This document shows positions 1-5,420 of a stretch of DNA of 5,474 nucleotides, one piece after another. Below the pieces are notes generated by a model, which was given only the letters and a program-made list of their open reading frames with translations, was not told the origin of the DNA and ran no database searches. Both the position numbers and the translations under genes were made by a program. The stretch is from JBMCWH01 sp048621635 (GTDB taxonomy: Bacteria > Patescibacteriota > WWE3 > JAUXAW01 > JAYEID01). Each line of letters begins with the position of its first letter. Position 1 is the stretch's first letter. The DNA is taken from contig JBMCWH010000027.1 of the NCBI GenBank assembly GCA_048621635.1, positions 1-5,474 on the forward strand, written 5' to 3'.

Positions 1-168
1 GAAACAGAGGAAGTTGAAAAGGAAGTAGAGGAAGTTGAAAAAGAAGCAGAGGAAGAAGTAGTAGCAGCAGCAGCAGGTGAGGAGGAAGCTATGGCAAGTG
101 AGGAAGCGGAGACAGATGAAGAAAGTACAGAGCAGGATGATTTAGAAGAGGAAGAAGCTAATCTTTAA
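1..168 (+). CDS. C-terminal acidic tail of a protein cut by the window edge (possibly S6 or SSB)
   Basis: This frame is open from the first base and ends at TAA 166-168, giving 55 residues. About half are Glu, with a few Asp, Ala, Val and Lys and no recognisable fold. It opens with two copies of a seven-residue acidic unit (EEVEKEV, then EEVEKEA) and a third partial copy, followed by Val-Val, four Ala, and a last stretch ending DDLEEEEANL. It is most likely a disordered or coiled acidic tail on a domain lying outside the window. Bacterial gene order is often rpsF-(ssb)-rpsR and the next gene is rpsR, so a tail of ribosomal protein S6 or of single-stranded DNA-binding protein is the leading guess. 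Against SSB, the end lacks the usual DDDIPF-like tip. The frame is confident; the identity is inferred from position only. Confidence 0.6.
   Translation, partial: ETEEVEKEVEEVEKEAEEEVVAAAAGEEEAMASEEAETDEESTEQDDLEEEEANL
7..60 (+). repeat. 21-base in-frame tandem repeat in the acidic tail
   Basis: Two 21-base units (7-27 and 28-48) differ at only two bases. A third partial unit follows at 49-60. Each full unit encodes seven residues, EEVEKE plus Val or Ala, a heptad-like acidic pattern. A short GTA/GCA codon run follows at 58-75 (two GTA, then four GCA). The near identity points to growth by slippage or unequal crossing-over. Confidence 0.65.
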
Positions 169-236
169 CTGTAACTACAGATTCATTTTTATTTTCACGT
201 TACCAAAGTGAGTTTTTGTGGTTAATTTTGTTTACT

Positions 237-458
237 ATGCAGTCACCAAGAAGACGGAAAAATAGTTCTTGTTTCTATTGTGAACAAGGACGTGAGGTAG
301 ATTATAAGGATACCCTGCAGTTGCGGCGGTTTTTGACCCGAAGGGGAAAGATACGTCCTCGCGAGCAGACAGGTCTTTGTGCACAGCATCAACGTGCAAT
401 GGCAAAGGCAGTTAAACAGGCTCGTATGGCAGGTTTGCTTCCTTTTTTGGAGAGGTAA
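237..458 (+). CDS. rpsR: Small ribosomal subunit protein bS18, zinc-ribbon (C+) form
   Basis: Encodes 73 residues, the normal size for S18, which binds the 30S platform next to S6. Family landmarks are the basic N-terminus (SPRRRK), VDYKD near residue 21, RRGKIRPRE near 35-43, TGLCAQHQR near 45-53 and a C-terminal ARMAGLLPF. Cys12 and Cys15 (CFYC) with Cys48 and His51 form the four zinc ligands of the C+ version, which E. coli S18 has lost. ATG 237 is chosen because S18 proteins begin just before the basic run; a TTG at 216 in frame would add seven hydrophobic residues unlike the family. No Shine-Dalgarno site precedes the ATG. It starts 68 bases after the acidic-tail gene, and ctpA begins 13 bases after its stop, so cotranscription is likely. 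Confidence 0.95.
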   Translation: MQSPRRRKNSSCFYCEQGREVDYKDTLQLRRFLTRRGKIRPREQTGLCAQHQRAMAKAVKQARMAGLLPFLER

Positions 459-462
459 ATTT

Positions 463-466
463 AGGA
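463..466 (+). promoter_or_regulatory. Ribosome binding site of ctpA (AGGA) that fixes the start at 472
   Basis: AGGA lies five bases before ATG 472, a normal spacing, and just after the rpsR stop. The frame is open back to an ATG at 379, but that would overlap rpsR by 80 bases and place 31 atypical residues ahead of the membrane anchor. This is the clearest Shine-Dalgarno-like site in the window. Confidence 0.6.
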
Positions 467-471
467 ATTTG

Positions 472-1695
472 ATGAATTTATCACGAAAAGAGGTACAGAG
501 TTTACTTTTAGCTGTTTTGTTTACAGTTATTACCTTTGGTTGTGGCTATTGGTTTGGGAACAGTACTGATATTTCTGCTATTTCTCTTAAGAGAAGTCTT
601 TTTCCAGTAGGTAGCCGGTCCGCCCAATCAGAAAATCGTGATTTATCTTTGTTTTGGCAGGTTTGGGATTTGTTAGACAAACAATATTTATACCAAGAAG
701 ATCTCGATTCCCAGAAGATGGTTTACGGTGCCATTTCCGGTTTGGTTGATTCGATAAGTGATCCTTACACTGCTTTTTTAGATCCTAAGCAAAATGAAAT
801 TGTAAAAGACGGGCTAAACGGGCGTTACGAAGGTATAGGTGCAGAATTAGGTATGCGGGAAGGAAAGTTATTGATTATTGCCCCTTTGGAAGGGTCGCCA
901 GCGAAGCAATCGGGAATAAAAGCAGGGGATTGGATTTTAACTATTGATGGTGACTCTTCCCAAGATATATCCCTTTCTCAAGCTGTTTCTAGAATACGAG
1001 GAGAAGCTGGTACTAAGGTTGAGCTCCTTGTTTCTCGAGAGATGGAGGGGAATAGGAAGCAGATTCCAATTGAGGTAACTAGAGCAGAGATAGAGCTTAG
1101 AAGTGTGCAGTGGAGTTGGTCAGAGAATGTTAGAGATGTTGCTTATATTCGGTTATCAAGATTTGGGAATACTACTACGGAAGAATGGGAAAATGCAGTA
1201 CAAGAGATAAAAGATTCTGATCACTTGGCAGGGATTATTTTGGATCTACGTAACAATCCTGGCGGTGTAATGTCTGCTGCTGTGGATGTGGCTTCTGATT
1301 TCGTTCCTGCTGGTGAGTTAATAGTTAGTGAACATTTGAAAACGGGAGAAGAACGTGGCTTTCGGAGTACTGGTTCACCGAGTTTTGGTTCGCCCACTCC
1401 TTTAATTATCTTAGTTAATCAGGGATCCGCATCTTCGTCAGAGATTTTAGCTGGTGCATTGAAATATTACACAGACGCTGTGGTTGTGGGGAAAAATACT
1501 TTTGGCAAGGGAACTGTGCAGGATGTTCATGATTTCAAGGATGGCTCCGGTGTGCATATTACAGTAGCTAAATGGCTTTTACCCGATGGGACTTGTGTAG
1601 AGGAGGAAGGAATTGAACCAGACTATGATGTTTCTTTGGATGAAGAAACTGCTAAGGATATTCAGCTAGAAAAGGCGGAGGAACTCTTAAGATAG
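472..1695 (+). CDS. ctpA: PDZ-containing S41 family C-terminal processing protease (CtpA/CtpB/Prc type), membrane-anchored
   Basis: A 407-residue serine protease that cleaves near the C-termini of proteins outside the cytoplasmic membrane. A hydrophobic segment at about residues 10-27 is a signal anchor or Sec signal; Cys24 does not sit in a good lipobox. Next come the helical region with YGAISGLVDSISDPYTAFLDP (85-105), a PDZ domain at about 118-195 (YEGIGAEL, then SPAKQSGIKAGDWILTIDG) and the S41 core at about 210-390, which includes LDLRNNPGG (258-265). By alignment to the family spacing, the catalytic Ser is Ser321 in GSASSSE, the general base is Lys346 in FGKGTVQ, and Gln350 completes the site. 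All are present, so the enzyme should be active. ATG 472 has an AGGA site before it. It is followed 43 bases later by an HtrA-type protease, probably in the same operon. The substrate cannot be read from sequence. Confidence 0.93.
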   Translation: MNLSRKEVQSLLLAVLFTVITFGCGYWFGNSTDISAISLKRSLFPVGSRSAQSENRDLSLFWQVWDLLDKQYLYQEDLDSQKMVYGAISGLVDSISDPYTAFLDPKQNEIVKDGLNGRYEGIGAELGMREGKLLIIAPLEGSPAKQSGIKAGDWILTIDGDSSQDISLSQAVSRIRGEAGTKVELLVSREMEGNRKQIPIEVTRAEIELRSVQWSWSENVRDVAYIRLSRFGNTTTEEWENAVQEIKDSDHLAGIILDLRNNPGGVMSAAVDVASDFVPAGELIVSEHLKTGEERGFRSTGSPSFGSPTPLIILVNQGSASSSEILAGALKYYTDAVVVGKNTFGKGTVQDVHDFKDGSGVHITVAKWLLPDGTCVEEEGIEPDYDVSLDEETAKDIQLEKAEELLR

Positions 1696-1712
1696 AATTC
1701 ACGCGAATTCTA
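1693..1712 (+). repeat. Inverted repeat / hairpin that includes the ctpA stop codon
   Basis: TAGAATTC (1693-1700) and GAATTCTA (1705-1712) are perfect inverted copies separated by a four-base loop, ACGC. The first three bases are the ctpA stop codon. The stem is AU-rich and not followed by a T tract, so it is not a standard intrinsic terminator. It fills almost half of the 43-base gap before the htrA-like gene. It could be an mRNA processing or stability element, a partial attenuator, or a protein-binding palindrome. Confidence 0.5.
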
Positions 1713-1738
1713 GAAGGATCTGCGCGGATTGAAAGAAG

Positions 1739-2860
1739 ATGAAGAAATTACGTTCTTATTTGTTTACGGTCAATACTACGTTGCTTTTGATTTTGGGTTT
1801 GATTTTTAGTGGGGCTGTTGCGGTACGTTGGGCGGGACCGCAGATTGAAGCTTGGTTAGATCAGTATTTAACCTCCGCTTCTCAGGAAGTTGTTTCCAAA
1901 CGGGAAGTTGTTGAGGAAGAGTCGGCAGTAATTTCTGTGGTAGAGGAGGTAGGGGATTCGGTAGTTTCTATTGTTGTGGATAAAGTCACTTTTAGCCCTA
2001 TGGTAGGATTGGAACGGTTGGAGGAGGGTGTGGGGACTGGTTTTGTTGTTGGTTCTGATGGTCTTATTCTGACTAATCGACATGTTGTCTCGGAGGCGGA
2101 TGCTAACTACACAGTGGTCTTGAAGGATAAGCAGGAGTATCCTGTTCAGGAAATTCATCGTGATCCTTTTTATGACCTTGCTTTTTTAAGAATTGATGCG
2201 CAAAATCTTGAATCAATAGCGTTGGGTGATTCGGAGAGCATCCGTGTTGGTCAGAAAGTTATTGCTATTGGAAACGCTTTAGGGCGCTTTACTAATACTG
2301 TGACTACTGGAGTAGTTTCTGGCATTGGCAGAGGGATTTCCGCTTCCGGAGGTGGGAAAGCTGAGGTTCTTGAAGATGTTATTCAGACAGATGCTGCACT
2401 TAACCCTGGTAATTCGGGTGGCCCATTGTTGGATATCGAAGGTAAGGTAATCGGAATAAATGTAGCTATTAGTCCTGTTGCGGAGAATATTGGATTTGCA
2501 ATCCCCATCAACGTAGCAAAAGATGTTTTTGATAATTTCCGAGCGCATGGGCGGATTTTGCGCCCGTATTTAGGTGTCTCTTATGTCCTGGTTACCGAAG
2601 ATGTCGCGAAGTTGCAAGAGCTTTCCGAGGGTGCTTATATTCGAGCTGTTGTTTCCGATTCCCCCGCGGACGAAGCTGGTTTACAGGCCGGAGACATTAT
2701 TACCCATTTTGGTGGGGAGGAGATTTCCGAAGAGCAGTCATTAGCCGTTCTTATAAGAGAAAAAGAGGTGGGAGATGTTGTTACTCTTAAGGTAGTAAGA
2801 GAAAAGAGGACCCTTACCTTAACTACGACCTTGGGTGAAGCTCCTCAGACTCAGCAGTAG
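1739..2860 (+). CDS. HtrA/DegP-type S1C serine protease with one PDZ domain, membrane-anchored
   Basis: A 373-residue quality-control protease or chaperone expected to act outside the cytoplasmic membrane. A hydrophobic segment at about residues 9-29 follows the basic MKKLRSY and should anchor or export it. A linker rich in Glu and Val (about 48-70) leads to the trypsin-like domain (about 70-265). The catalytic triad is complete: His115 in TNRHVV, Asp146 in DPFYDLAFLRI and Ser226 in NPGNSGGPL. VIQTDAALNPG and IGFAIPI are also typical of the family. A single PDZ domain follows (about 276-366; LRPYLGV, then SPADEAGLQAGDIITHFGG). One PDZ, the anchor and the length fit the DegS/HtrA-like architecture rather than two-PDZ DegP. 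ATG 1739 is preceded only by a purine-rich GAAAGAAG. It lies 43 bases after ctpA and faces prfA with a 14-base gap. Confidence 0.93.
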   Translation: MKKLRSYLFTVNTTLLLILGLIFSGAVAVRWAGPQIEAWLDQYLTSASQEVVSKREVVEEESAVISVVEEVGDSVVSIVVDKVTFSPMVGLERLEEGVGTGFVVGSDGLILTNRHVVSEADANYTVVLKDKQEYPVQEIHRDPFYDLAFLRIDAQNLESIALGDSESIRVGQKVIAIGNALGRFTNTVTTGVVSGIGRGISASGGGKAEVLEDVIQTDAALNPGNSGGPLLDIEGKVIGINVAISPVAENIGFAIPINVAKDVFDNFRAHGRILRPYLGVSYVLVTEDVAKLQELSEGAYIRAVVSDSPADEAGLQAGDIITHFGGEEISEEQSLAVLIREKEVGDVVTLKVVREKRTLTLTTTLGEAPQTQQ

Positions 2861-2865
2861 TTACT

Positions 2866-2890
2866 AAAAACCTCTTAGCCTTGCGGGTTT
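2866..2890 (-). terminator. Weak terminator-like hairpin at the end of prfA
   Basis: Read on the minus strand, AAACC (2890-2886) can pair with GGTTT (2872-2868) around a 13-base loop, and two more T follow. The stem is only five base pairs and overlaps the end of prfA including its stop codon. The T run is mostly within the stem. On the plus strand the same stem has no T tract after it. It is the only terminator-like structure between the two convergent operons, and it is poor. Confidence 0.25.
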
Positions 2891-3612
2891 AGAATTCTGT
2901 CCAAATCCCCCTCCATTATTTCCTCGAGTTTATGCCAAGATTTTCTTATTCGGTGATCAGTCAAACGATTTTGCTGGAAATTATAAGTTTTTATTTTTTC
3001 GCTTCTTTTTCCTTGCCCAATTTTTGATTTTCTTAGCTGATCTAGCTGGGATTTCTTTTGTCTAACCATAGTTGTATAAAGTTTGTTTTTAAGTAGTTCA
3101 AGAGCTCTTTCTCTGTTTTGTTGCTGAGAGCGGGATTCTTGTGAGGAGGCGGAAAGACCTGTTGGTTTATGCGTTACACGAACAGCTGTTTCCACTTTGT
3201 TTACGTTTTGCCCTCCTGGACCAGAGGAACGAAAAGTGTCAAATTCCAGATCTTGTGATTTGAGCCTTAGATTAATATCTTTGATTTTGGGTAATACTGC
3301 TACTGTAGCTGTAGAGGTATGTATTCTGCCCTGGGATTCAGTTTCGGGAACTCTTTGTACTCTGTGAACGCCTGATTCCCCTCGTAATTTGCGGAAGACA
3401 TTTTTTCCTTCTAATTCTATGGTTGCTTCTCTCAAATCTCCCATCTCGCTTACGTTTTGGGAAATTGGTCTAAATTCCCATTCTTTGCTTTTAGCATAGT
3501 TTTGATACATTTTAAACAGGTCCGCAGCAAAAAGGCCTGCTTCTGTTCCTCCTGTGCCTGCTCTTATTTCCAGAATAGTTTTGTTGGGGTTTATCTTGAG
3601 GGTTTTTTTCAT
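2875..3612 (-). CDS. prfA: Peptide chain release factor 1, short form lacking domain 1
   Basis: Encodes 245 residues that match RF1 from its central part onward; ordinary RF1 is about 360. RF1 recognises UAA and UAG in the A site and triggers peptide release. Family landmarks are EIRAGTGGTEAGLFAADL (15-32), HRVQRVPETESQGRIHTS (83-100) with the RF1-type codon-reading P-x-T as PET at 89-91, SSGPGGQNVNKVETAVR (129-145) with catalytic GGQ at 133-135, and KTYNFQQNRLTDHRI (208-222). P-x-T to GGQ spacing is as in full-length RF1, so only the first 100 or so residues are missing. An in-frame TGA at 3639-3637, with no ATG, GTG or TTG between it and ATG 3612, shows the gene really starts here. Its ATG overlaps the rpmE stop (ATGA), implying translational coupling. 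P-x-T argues against RF2, and the conserved central domain argues against PrfH or ArfB-like factors. Confidence 0.92.
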   Translation of the reverse strand: MKKTLKINPNKTILEIRAGTGGTEAGLFAADLFKMYQNYAKSKEWEFRPISQNVSEMGDLREATIELEGKNVFRKLRGESGVHRVQRVPETESQGRIHTSTATVAVLPKIKDINLRLKSQDLEFDTFRSSGPGGQNVNKVETAVRVTHKPTGLSASSQESRSQQQNRERALELLKNKLYTTMVRQKKSQLDQLRKSKIGQGKRSEKIKTYNFQQNRLTDHRIRKSWHKLEEIMEGDLDRILNPQG

Positions 3613-3947
3613 TCTTGGCTTTGCTCTTTGACCTTGTCAACCATCTCCTGCAGTGTTTTGGGTCGTTCCTCATCTTCCTTTTGTTCTTGTTCTGCTAGTC
3701 TCCTTTCCTTTTCTTTTTGCTGTTTTTGTTTTTCTACTCTCTTTTCTGCTTCTTGTCTACGTTTTTCAAATTTCTCAACACGTCCTTCACTGTCAATTAG
3801 TTTTTCTTTTCCTGTGAAAAAAGGATGACAGGCCGAACAGATTTCCACCTCTATTTTTGGCATAGTTGATCCCACTGTGAACTGATTGCCGCAGGCGCAG
3901 GTAACCTTGGCATCTGGGTAGTATTTAGGGTGAATATCTTTGACCAT
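3609..3947 (-). CDS. rpmE: Large ribosomal subunit protein bL31, zinc (C+) form with a long charged C-terminal tail
   Basis: Encodes 112 residues; L31 is usually 65-90. The N-terminal part is a canonical L31: MVKDIHPKYY, CACGNQFTVGST (17-28) and EICSACHPFFTGKEK (35-49). Cys17, Cys19, Cys37 and Cys40 form the zinc site. L31 sits on the central protuberance and bridges to the 30S head. From about residue 58 to the end the protein is nearly all Lys, Arg, Glu and Gln (RRQEAEKRVEKQ, then KEKERRLAEQEQKEDEE), predicted as a long helix or coiled coil not found in the standard protein. ATG 3947 matches the family start. An in-frame TTG at 3986 is part of the -35 box and is rejected. Its stop overlaps the prfA start. 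No good Shine-Dalgarno site is present, consistent with a very short leader. Confidence 0.94.
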   Translation of the reverse strand: MVKDIHPKYYPDAKVTCACGNQFTVGSTMPKIEVEICSACHPFFTGKEKLIDSEGRVEKFEKRRQEAEKRVEKQKQQKEKERRLAEQEQKEDEERPKTLQEMVDKVKEQSQE

Positions 3948-3957
3948 AACTCTTAAT

Positions 3958-3986
3958 ATTATAGGAGGTAGGGCTTTTTTTGTCAA
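3958..3986 (-). promoter_or_regulatory. Consensus sigma70 promoter for rpmE-prfA
   Basis: On the minus strand, TTGACA (3986-3981) and TATAAT (3963-3958) both match the consensus at all six positions, with the optimal 17-base spacer (3980-3964). The expected transcription start is near 3951, about four bases before ATG 3947. This gives a leaderless or almost leaderless message. The position, in the 91-base gap between hisS and rpmE and pointing at rpmE, fits a real promoter. Confidence 0.85.
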
Positions 3987-4038
3987 AGACTCTGTTGTTA
4001 GAGGAGTAGTCGGGGATTTTTTTTGTAGACAAGTAGGG

Positions 4039-5343
4039 TTAGTTTATTAATTCAGGAAGTTTTTCTAATTCAGTTTTTTCCTGTTTCCGAGTTTTAAGAT
4101 TCTTAATTGTTACTAGATTCCGTTCTTGTTCCTTAGGACCAATGATTACAGCGTAAGGAATCTTTTTATCACTAGCGTAACTTAATTGGTTGCGGAGATT
4201 TTCTCCTGGTTCAAGGTATATTTCTGTGTTTATATTATTGTTGCGAAGGTAGTTAGCAACTTCCAAAGATTTTTTAGTTAGATCAGGAGAAAAAATAGTA
4301 ACCAGCACCTTAGAGTTTGTTTTAGGCACCGTCATTAGTTTCTTTTCTTTGATTATATCTATTAGCCGCTCAAATCCCCAACCAATACCTGTGGCAGCTA
4401 TTTCTTGGTTGGTAAACATTCCCAGTAAATTATCATAACGGCCTCCTCCGCCAACAGAACCAATGTTCTCTTCAGTAACTTCTACTTCGAAAATGATACC
4501 TGTGTAGTAATCTAAACCTCGTACCATGCTAGGGTCAAAATAGAAAGATTCAGGAGGAACACTGCTTGGCTTAAGTAGAGCTAACACTTCTTCGATTTCT
4601 GCCAAACCTTTCTGGGCTTTTTCTGTATTGGCAAACTCTTTTTTTAGTTTATCTAGTATTTCTTCATTAGTGCTGTTCTCCCTAAGAATGGTTGTGAGAA
4701 TATTTTCAATAGCGGCAGGGTTTAACTCTGTTTTCTCTAGTTCCCTTGCAACGCCTTCTTTACCTATTTTTTTCAGTTTGTCAATTGCTCGATAGATTGA
4801 GGACATCTTTTCTTTAGGGGTACCAAGGTATTGGGCGTAAGCTGCGAGAATTTTACGGTTGTTGATGCGAATCCGGAAATTTTTGAAGCCTAATTTTCTC
4901 ATTGTTTGGTAGAGAATTTGGGCAACTTCCGCATCTGCCATTCTTGTTGCTGGTCCCACAATATCGAAATCAAATTGGTAAAACTCGCGGTAGCGTCCTT
5001 TTTGCGGTTTGTCCGCTCGCCAAACCTTTTGCAATTGGTAGCGTTTAAACGGAAAAGTGATTTCGTTTTGGTGTTCCGCTATAAAACGTGCTAAAGGTAC
5101 GGTTTGGTCGTACCGGAGGCCTACTTCCCGCTCACCCAAATCCCGGAAAAAGTAAGCTAATTGTTCCTCTTCTCCTGCTTTGCCTCTGAGTACTTCCGCA
5201 TATTCTAAAGCTGGGTTTTCCAATGGATCGTAACCAAACCTTTGAAAGACCTTTTTCATTATTTCGGCAACTTTTTCTCGTAGAAGCATTTCTTCGGGAA
5301 GAAAGTCGCGAAATCCTTTGAGTGTTTGTGGTTGCTGTATCAT
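4039..5343 (-). CDS. hisS: Histidyl-tRNA synthetase
   Basis: A 434-residue class II aminoacyl-tRNA synthetase that attaches histidine to tRNA-His in the cytoplasm; the length is typical. It begins with TLKGFRDFLPEE (7-18). The active-site region has LRYDQTVPLARF (76-87) and motif 2 VWRADKPQKGRYREFYQFDFDIVG (107-130). An insertion domain spans roughly 170-260. The histidine-specific loop VRGLDYYTG is at 274-282, and motif 3 includes GGGGRYDNLLG (298-308) and GIGWGFERL (319-327). The C-terminal anticodon-binding domain (about 343-434) has KVLVTIF and EPGENLRNQLSYA. LRYDQTVPLARF and RYREFYQFDFDIVG resemble the archaeal/eukaryotic-like branch rather than E. coli. The start is fixed at ATG 5343 because no start codon lies between it and the upstream stop at 5376-5374. 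No Shine-Dalgarno site is seen. Confidence 0.96.
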   Translation of the reverse strand: MIQQPQTLKGFRDFLPEEMLLREKVAEIMKKVFQRFGYDPLENPALEYAEVLRGKAGEEEQLAYFFRDLGEREVGLRYDQTVPLARFIAEHQNEITFPFKRYQLQKVWRADKPQKGRYREFYQFDFDIVGPATRMADAEVAQILYQTMRKLGFKNFRIRINNRKILAAYAQYLGTPKEKMSSIYRAIDKLKKIGKEGVARELEKTELNPAAIENILTTILRENSTNEEILDKLKKEFANTEKAQKGLAEIEEVLALLKPSSVPPESFYFDPSMVRGLDYYTGIIFEVEVTEENIGSVGGGGRYDNLLGMFTNQEIAATGIGWGFERLIDIIKEKKLMTVPKTNSKVLVTIFSPDLTKKSLEVANYLRNNNINTEIYLEPGENLRNQLSYASDKKIPYAVIIGPKEQERNLVTIKNLKTRKQEKTELEKLPELIN

Positions 5344-5359
5344 GATAACTATTGTTAAG

Positions 5360-5386
5360 GATATACTACTAAATTACAAATGACAA
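5360..5386 (-). promoter_or_regulatory. Possible hisS promoter
   Basis: On the minus strand, TTGTCA (5386-5381) lies 15 bases before TATATC (5365-5360). The -35 matches at five of six positions and the -10 at four of six, with a spacer shorter than ideal. It would give a leader of roughly ten bases before ATG 5343. The -35 box falls inside the AAATRAC-type repeat, so the match may be a by-product of the repeat. Confidence 0.3.
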
Positions 5387-5420
5387 ATAACAAATAAATA
5401 CCAAATAACAAAACCCAAAT
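5371..5420. repeat. A-rich array of about 7-base units (consensus AAATRAC)
   Basis: Read on the plus strand, successive units are AAATTAC (5371), AAATGAC (5378), AAATAAC (5385), a longer AAATAAATACC (5392), AAATAAC (5403), AAAACCC (5410) and AAAT (5417). The phase of AAA is kept for most of the array. It lies immediately upstream of hisS. Degenerate AT-rich arrays of this kind are known between genes in various uncultured bacteria, without a settled function. Confidence 0.7.

Noticed and set aside
169..200. CTGT/ACAG hairpin followed by T-rich sequence after the acidic-tail gene
   Set aside because: The stem is only four or five pairs and the T-rich part is interrupted and some bases away. 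Readthrough into rpsR is more likely.
379..471. Upstream extension of the ctpA frame to an ATG at 379
   Set aside because: It would overlap most of the end of rpsR, and the added residues look like an out-of-frame reading of S18. ATG 472 has an AGGA site and leads straight into the membrane anchor.
1868..2548. Minus-strand open frames inside the htrA-like gene
   Set aside because: They oppose a gene with a complete catalytic triad and PDZ domain, and their translations have no recognisable family features.
3457..3828. Plus-strand frame rich in Ser, Cys and Phe across prfA and rpmE
   Set aside because: It is the complement of the Lys/Glu-rich L31 tail. The odd composition is explained by that.
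3963..3968. AGGAGG on the plus strand, resembling a strong ribosome binding site
   Set aside because: No credible start codon or reading frame follows on the plus strand. It is the complement of the promoter spacer.
3948..3986. Longer L31 starting at TTG 3986
   Set aside because: The TTG is the start of a perfect -35 box, so the extension lies within the promoter. The family start is MVKDIHP at 3947.
3975..4025. T runs on the plus strand between hisS and rpmE as intrinsic terminators
   Set aside because: The only nearby stem is four pairs (CTCT/AGAG) and is not directly joined to a T run. No plus-strand gene ends here.
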